Below are positions 6,528 through 7,144 of a stretch of 7,144 nt of DNA, in pieces. Made by a program: the position numbers and the translations under genes. Numbering within the stretch: position 1 is the stretch's first letter; each line of letters begins with the position of its first letter. Below the pieces are notes generated by a model that did no database searches, was not told where the DNA came from, and saw nothing but the letters and a program-made list of their open reading frames with translations. Source of the DNA: an uncultured Ruminococcus sp. GTDB taxonomy: Bacteria > Bacillota > Clostridia > Oscillospirales > Ruminococcaceae. Where the stretch lies: assembly GCA_946404705.1 (NCBI GenBank), contig CAMJES010000108.1, forward strand, positions 1 through 7,144, read 5' to 3'.

Positions 6528-6876
6528 TGTCAAGTTCCTTTATATGTCGAATAAGTTCATCAGCAGAAAGACCTGCCTTTAAAGCCTCGTTCACCGCCAA
6601 ATCAAAACCCGATAAAGCACGTTCTTTAAGGCTGTCGGTCTGAACCGCCGCAATAAAGCTTCCTCTGCCTTGTAGGGAGTAGATCACCTTGTCACGTTCA
6701 AGCATCTGGAATGCCTTGGCGACCGTGTTGGGGTTAACGCCAAGTTCCTTAGCAAGCTCTCGGACGCTTGGAAGCTTATCGTCCTGTTTAAGTTCGCCTT
6801 TTATGACAAGTTCGGTAATTTTTTTATAAAGCTGTTCATAAATAGGAGTGCGCTCCCGAAGGTCGATTGAAAACAT
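6505..6876 (-). CDS. GntR-family transcriptional regulator, YtrA subfamily
   Basis: This 123-residue DNA-binding protein probably represses its own operon. The N-terminal GntR winged-helix domain (about 9-75) starts with the typical TPIYEQLYKKI, contains the helix-turn-helix LPSVRELAKELGVNPNTVAK (35-54) and ends in the wing GRGSF (70-74). The C-terminal part (about 80-123) is only some 40 residues, predicted helical and lysine/glutamate-rich. That is too short for the FadR or HutC ligand domains and matches the YtrA subfamily, whose members usually precede ABC transporter genes. The ATG at 6876 has AGAGGTG (6882-6888) a few bases upstream. The gene is first in a four-gene operon and has a candidate operator at 6896-6918. 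In the Bacillus subtilis relative YtrA, relief of repression follows cell-wall antibiotic exposure; the same here is inference. Confidence 0.94.
   Translation of the reverse strand: MFSIDLRERTPIYEQLYKKITELVIKGELKQDDKLPSVRELAKELGVNPNTVAKAFQMLERDKVIYSLQGRGSFIAAVQTDSLKERALSGFDLAVNEALKAGLSADELIRHIKELDNEKNEQK
6536..6541 (-). promoter_or_regulatory. Shine-Dalgarno that fixes the peptidase start
   Basis: AAAGGA lies 8 nt before the ATG at 6527 and inside the GntR coding region. It favours this ATG over the TTG at 6533 and the ATG at 6518, and it fits translational coupling to the regulator. Confidence 0.75.
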
Positions 6877-6895
6877 TATATCACCTCTGTATCGG

Positions 6896-6918
6896 CTGTA
6901 CTAATTGCTATAATACAG
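6896..6918 (-). promoter_or_regulatory. Candidate GntR/YtrA operator
   Basis: A perfect 5-bp inverted repeat CTGTA-N13-TACAG runs from the end of the -10 box through the predicted start of transcription. The half-site spacing equals the AGTGTA-N13-TACACT operator known for B. subtilis YtrA, and three bases of each half (TGTA/TACA core) agree or nearly so. A further TACAG half-site lies at 6887-6891, next to the ribosome binding site. The position would block transcription initiation, which fits autorepression. Confidence 0.65.
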
Positions 6919-6946
6919 TTATAACACACTTTTATACATTTGTCAA
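6918..6946 (-). promoter_or_regulatory. Strong promoter of the GntR-peptidase-ABC operon
   Basis: On the minus strand, a perfect -35 TTGACA (6941-6946) is followed after 17 bp by TATAAC (6918-6923). The start of transcription should fall near 6911, giving a leader of about 35 nt. No other promoter is evident before the downstream genes, so all four are probably made from this site. Confidence 0.85.
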
Positions 6947-6967
6947 TAGGAAAAAGAAAAAAAGTTT

Positions 6968-6995
6968 GGAGAGTGGAGTGTGGAGTATGGAGTGT
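6968..6995 (+). repeat. Heptamer tandem array upstream of the GntR promoter
   Basis: Four plus-strand units read GGAGAGT, GGAGTGT, GGAGTAT and GGAGTGT, followed by a degenerate GGGGTTA. The array begins about 21 bp beyond the -35 box of the GntR promoter and ends 18 bp before core repeat copy D. Confidence 0.8.
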
Positions 6996-7013
6996 GGGGT
7001 TAAAGAAAAAGCC

Positions 7014-7045
7014 GTTAAAACCGCGAAGCGGACAAAAGTTTACGT
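7014..7045 (+). repeat. Core repeat copy D, truncated
   Basis: This copy reads GTTAAAACCGCGAAGCGG and continues to GTTTACGT, identical to copy A over this stretch, then diverges before CCACGC. Twenty-four bases later TTTAAAGGGTGG (7070-7081) matches the junction between copies B and C (2463-2473), so copy D looks like a rearranged remnant of a paired element. Confidence 0.8.
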
Positions 7046-7046
7046 T

Positions 7047-7132
7047 AATTCTGCAAGAATTTCGCTTTGTTTAAAGGGTGGCGAGGGGGCAAGGGGGCGA
7101 GCAGCCCCATTGTCGCGCTCCGCAGAGCGCGA
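7047..7132. repeat. Run of small hairpins at the right edge
   Basis: Three perfect short stems follow one another: AATTCT-GCA-AGAATT (7047-7061), GGGGC-GAGCA-GCCCC (7094-7108) and TCGCGCTC-CGCA-GAGCGCGA (7113-7132). The stretch 7082-7098 is G-rich. None has a downstream T-run on either strand, so these look like parts of an intergenic repeat and not terminators. I see no gene here. Confidence 0.6.
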
Positions 7133-7144
7133 AACTCCCTAAAC

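Noticed and set aside
5859..6554. Plus-strand open frame of 231 codons opposite the peptidase gene
   Set aside because: It is antisense to a gene with all M15B catalytic motifs intact. Its product has no recognisable domain, and no promoter or Shine-Dalgarno is seen.
6867..7142. Plus-strand open frame of 91 codons at the right end
   Set aside because: It runs through the GntR promoter, the operator, the heptamer array and core repeat D. The encoded peptide is low-complexity, with no family resemblance and no good ribosome binding site.
1..7144. Insertion sequence or MITE of a known transposon family
   Set aside because: There is no transposase. No target-site duplication could be recognised around cores A-D, and the core ends do not match any terminal inverted repeat I know. 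A MITE origin stays possible but unsupported.

Overview
The window looks like low-to-middle GC Firmicutes chromosome, most likely a gut clostridium of the Ruminococcus/Oscillospiraceae kind. The grounds are strong AGGAG-type ribosome binding sites, textbook TTGACA/TATAAT-type promoters, a YtrA-type GntR regulator with its ABC transporter, and intergenic repeats of a style I associate with Ruminococcus genomes. The placement is an inference; no rRNA or marker gene is present. All six recognised genes lie on the minus strand, in two operons read from right to left.

Right operon (6876 to 2551): a YtrA-subfamily GntR repressor, a membrane-anchored M15B (VanY/LdcB-like) peptidoglycan carboxypeptidase, an ABC ATPase, and a large ABC-2-type permease with a roughly 400-residue soluble C-terminal domain. 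The genes are tightly packed: a 23-nt overlap, a 19-nt gap, then a 23-nt overlap. A strong promoter (6918-6946) has an inverted repeat CTGTA-N13-TACAG just downstream of its -10 box, which is a good candidate for the autorepressor operator. The set looks like a cell-envelope stress or antibiotic-response module in which a peptidoglycan-trimming enzyme has been inserted between the regulator and the transporter.

Left operon (2317 to 96): an AI-2E-family membrane transporter followed 5 nt later by nadA (quinolinate synthase). It has its own promoter (2360-2388). The nadA Shine-Dalgarno abuts and overlaps the end of the transporter gene, so the two are probably translationally coupled.

Intergenic DNA: a repeat family with a roughly 33-42-bp core (GTTAAAACCGCGAAGCGG...) occurs four times: at 1-42 (minus), 2422-2464 (plus), 2465-2505 (minus) and 7014-7045 (plus, truncated). 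The two central copies abut head-on and form an 84-bp near-perfect palindrome between the operons. Three of the four cores are preceded, at 18-23 bp, by a short tandem array with a 7-bp period, but the heptamer differs at each site (GCGGAAT, GCGTAAT, GGAGTGT types). This composite repeat is the most unusual structure here. The right end (7014-7144) holds a mosaic copy and three further small hairpins. I see no tRNA, rRNA, CRISPR, transposase or riboswitch.
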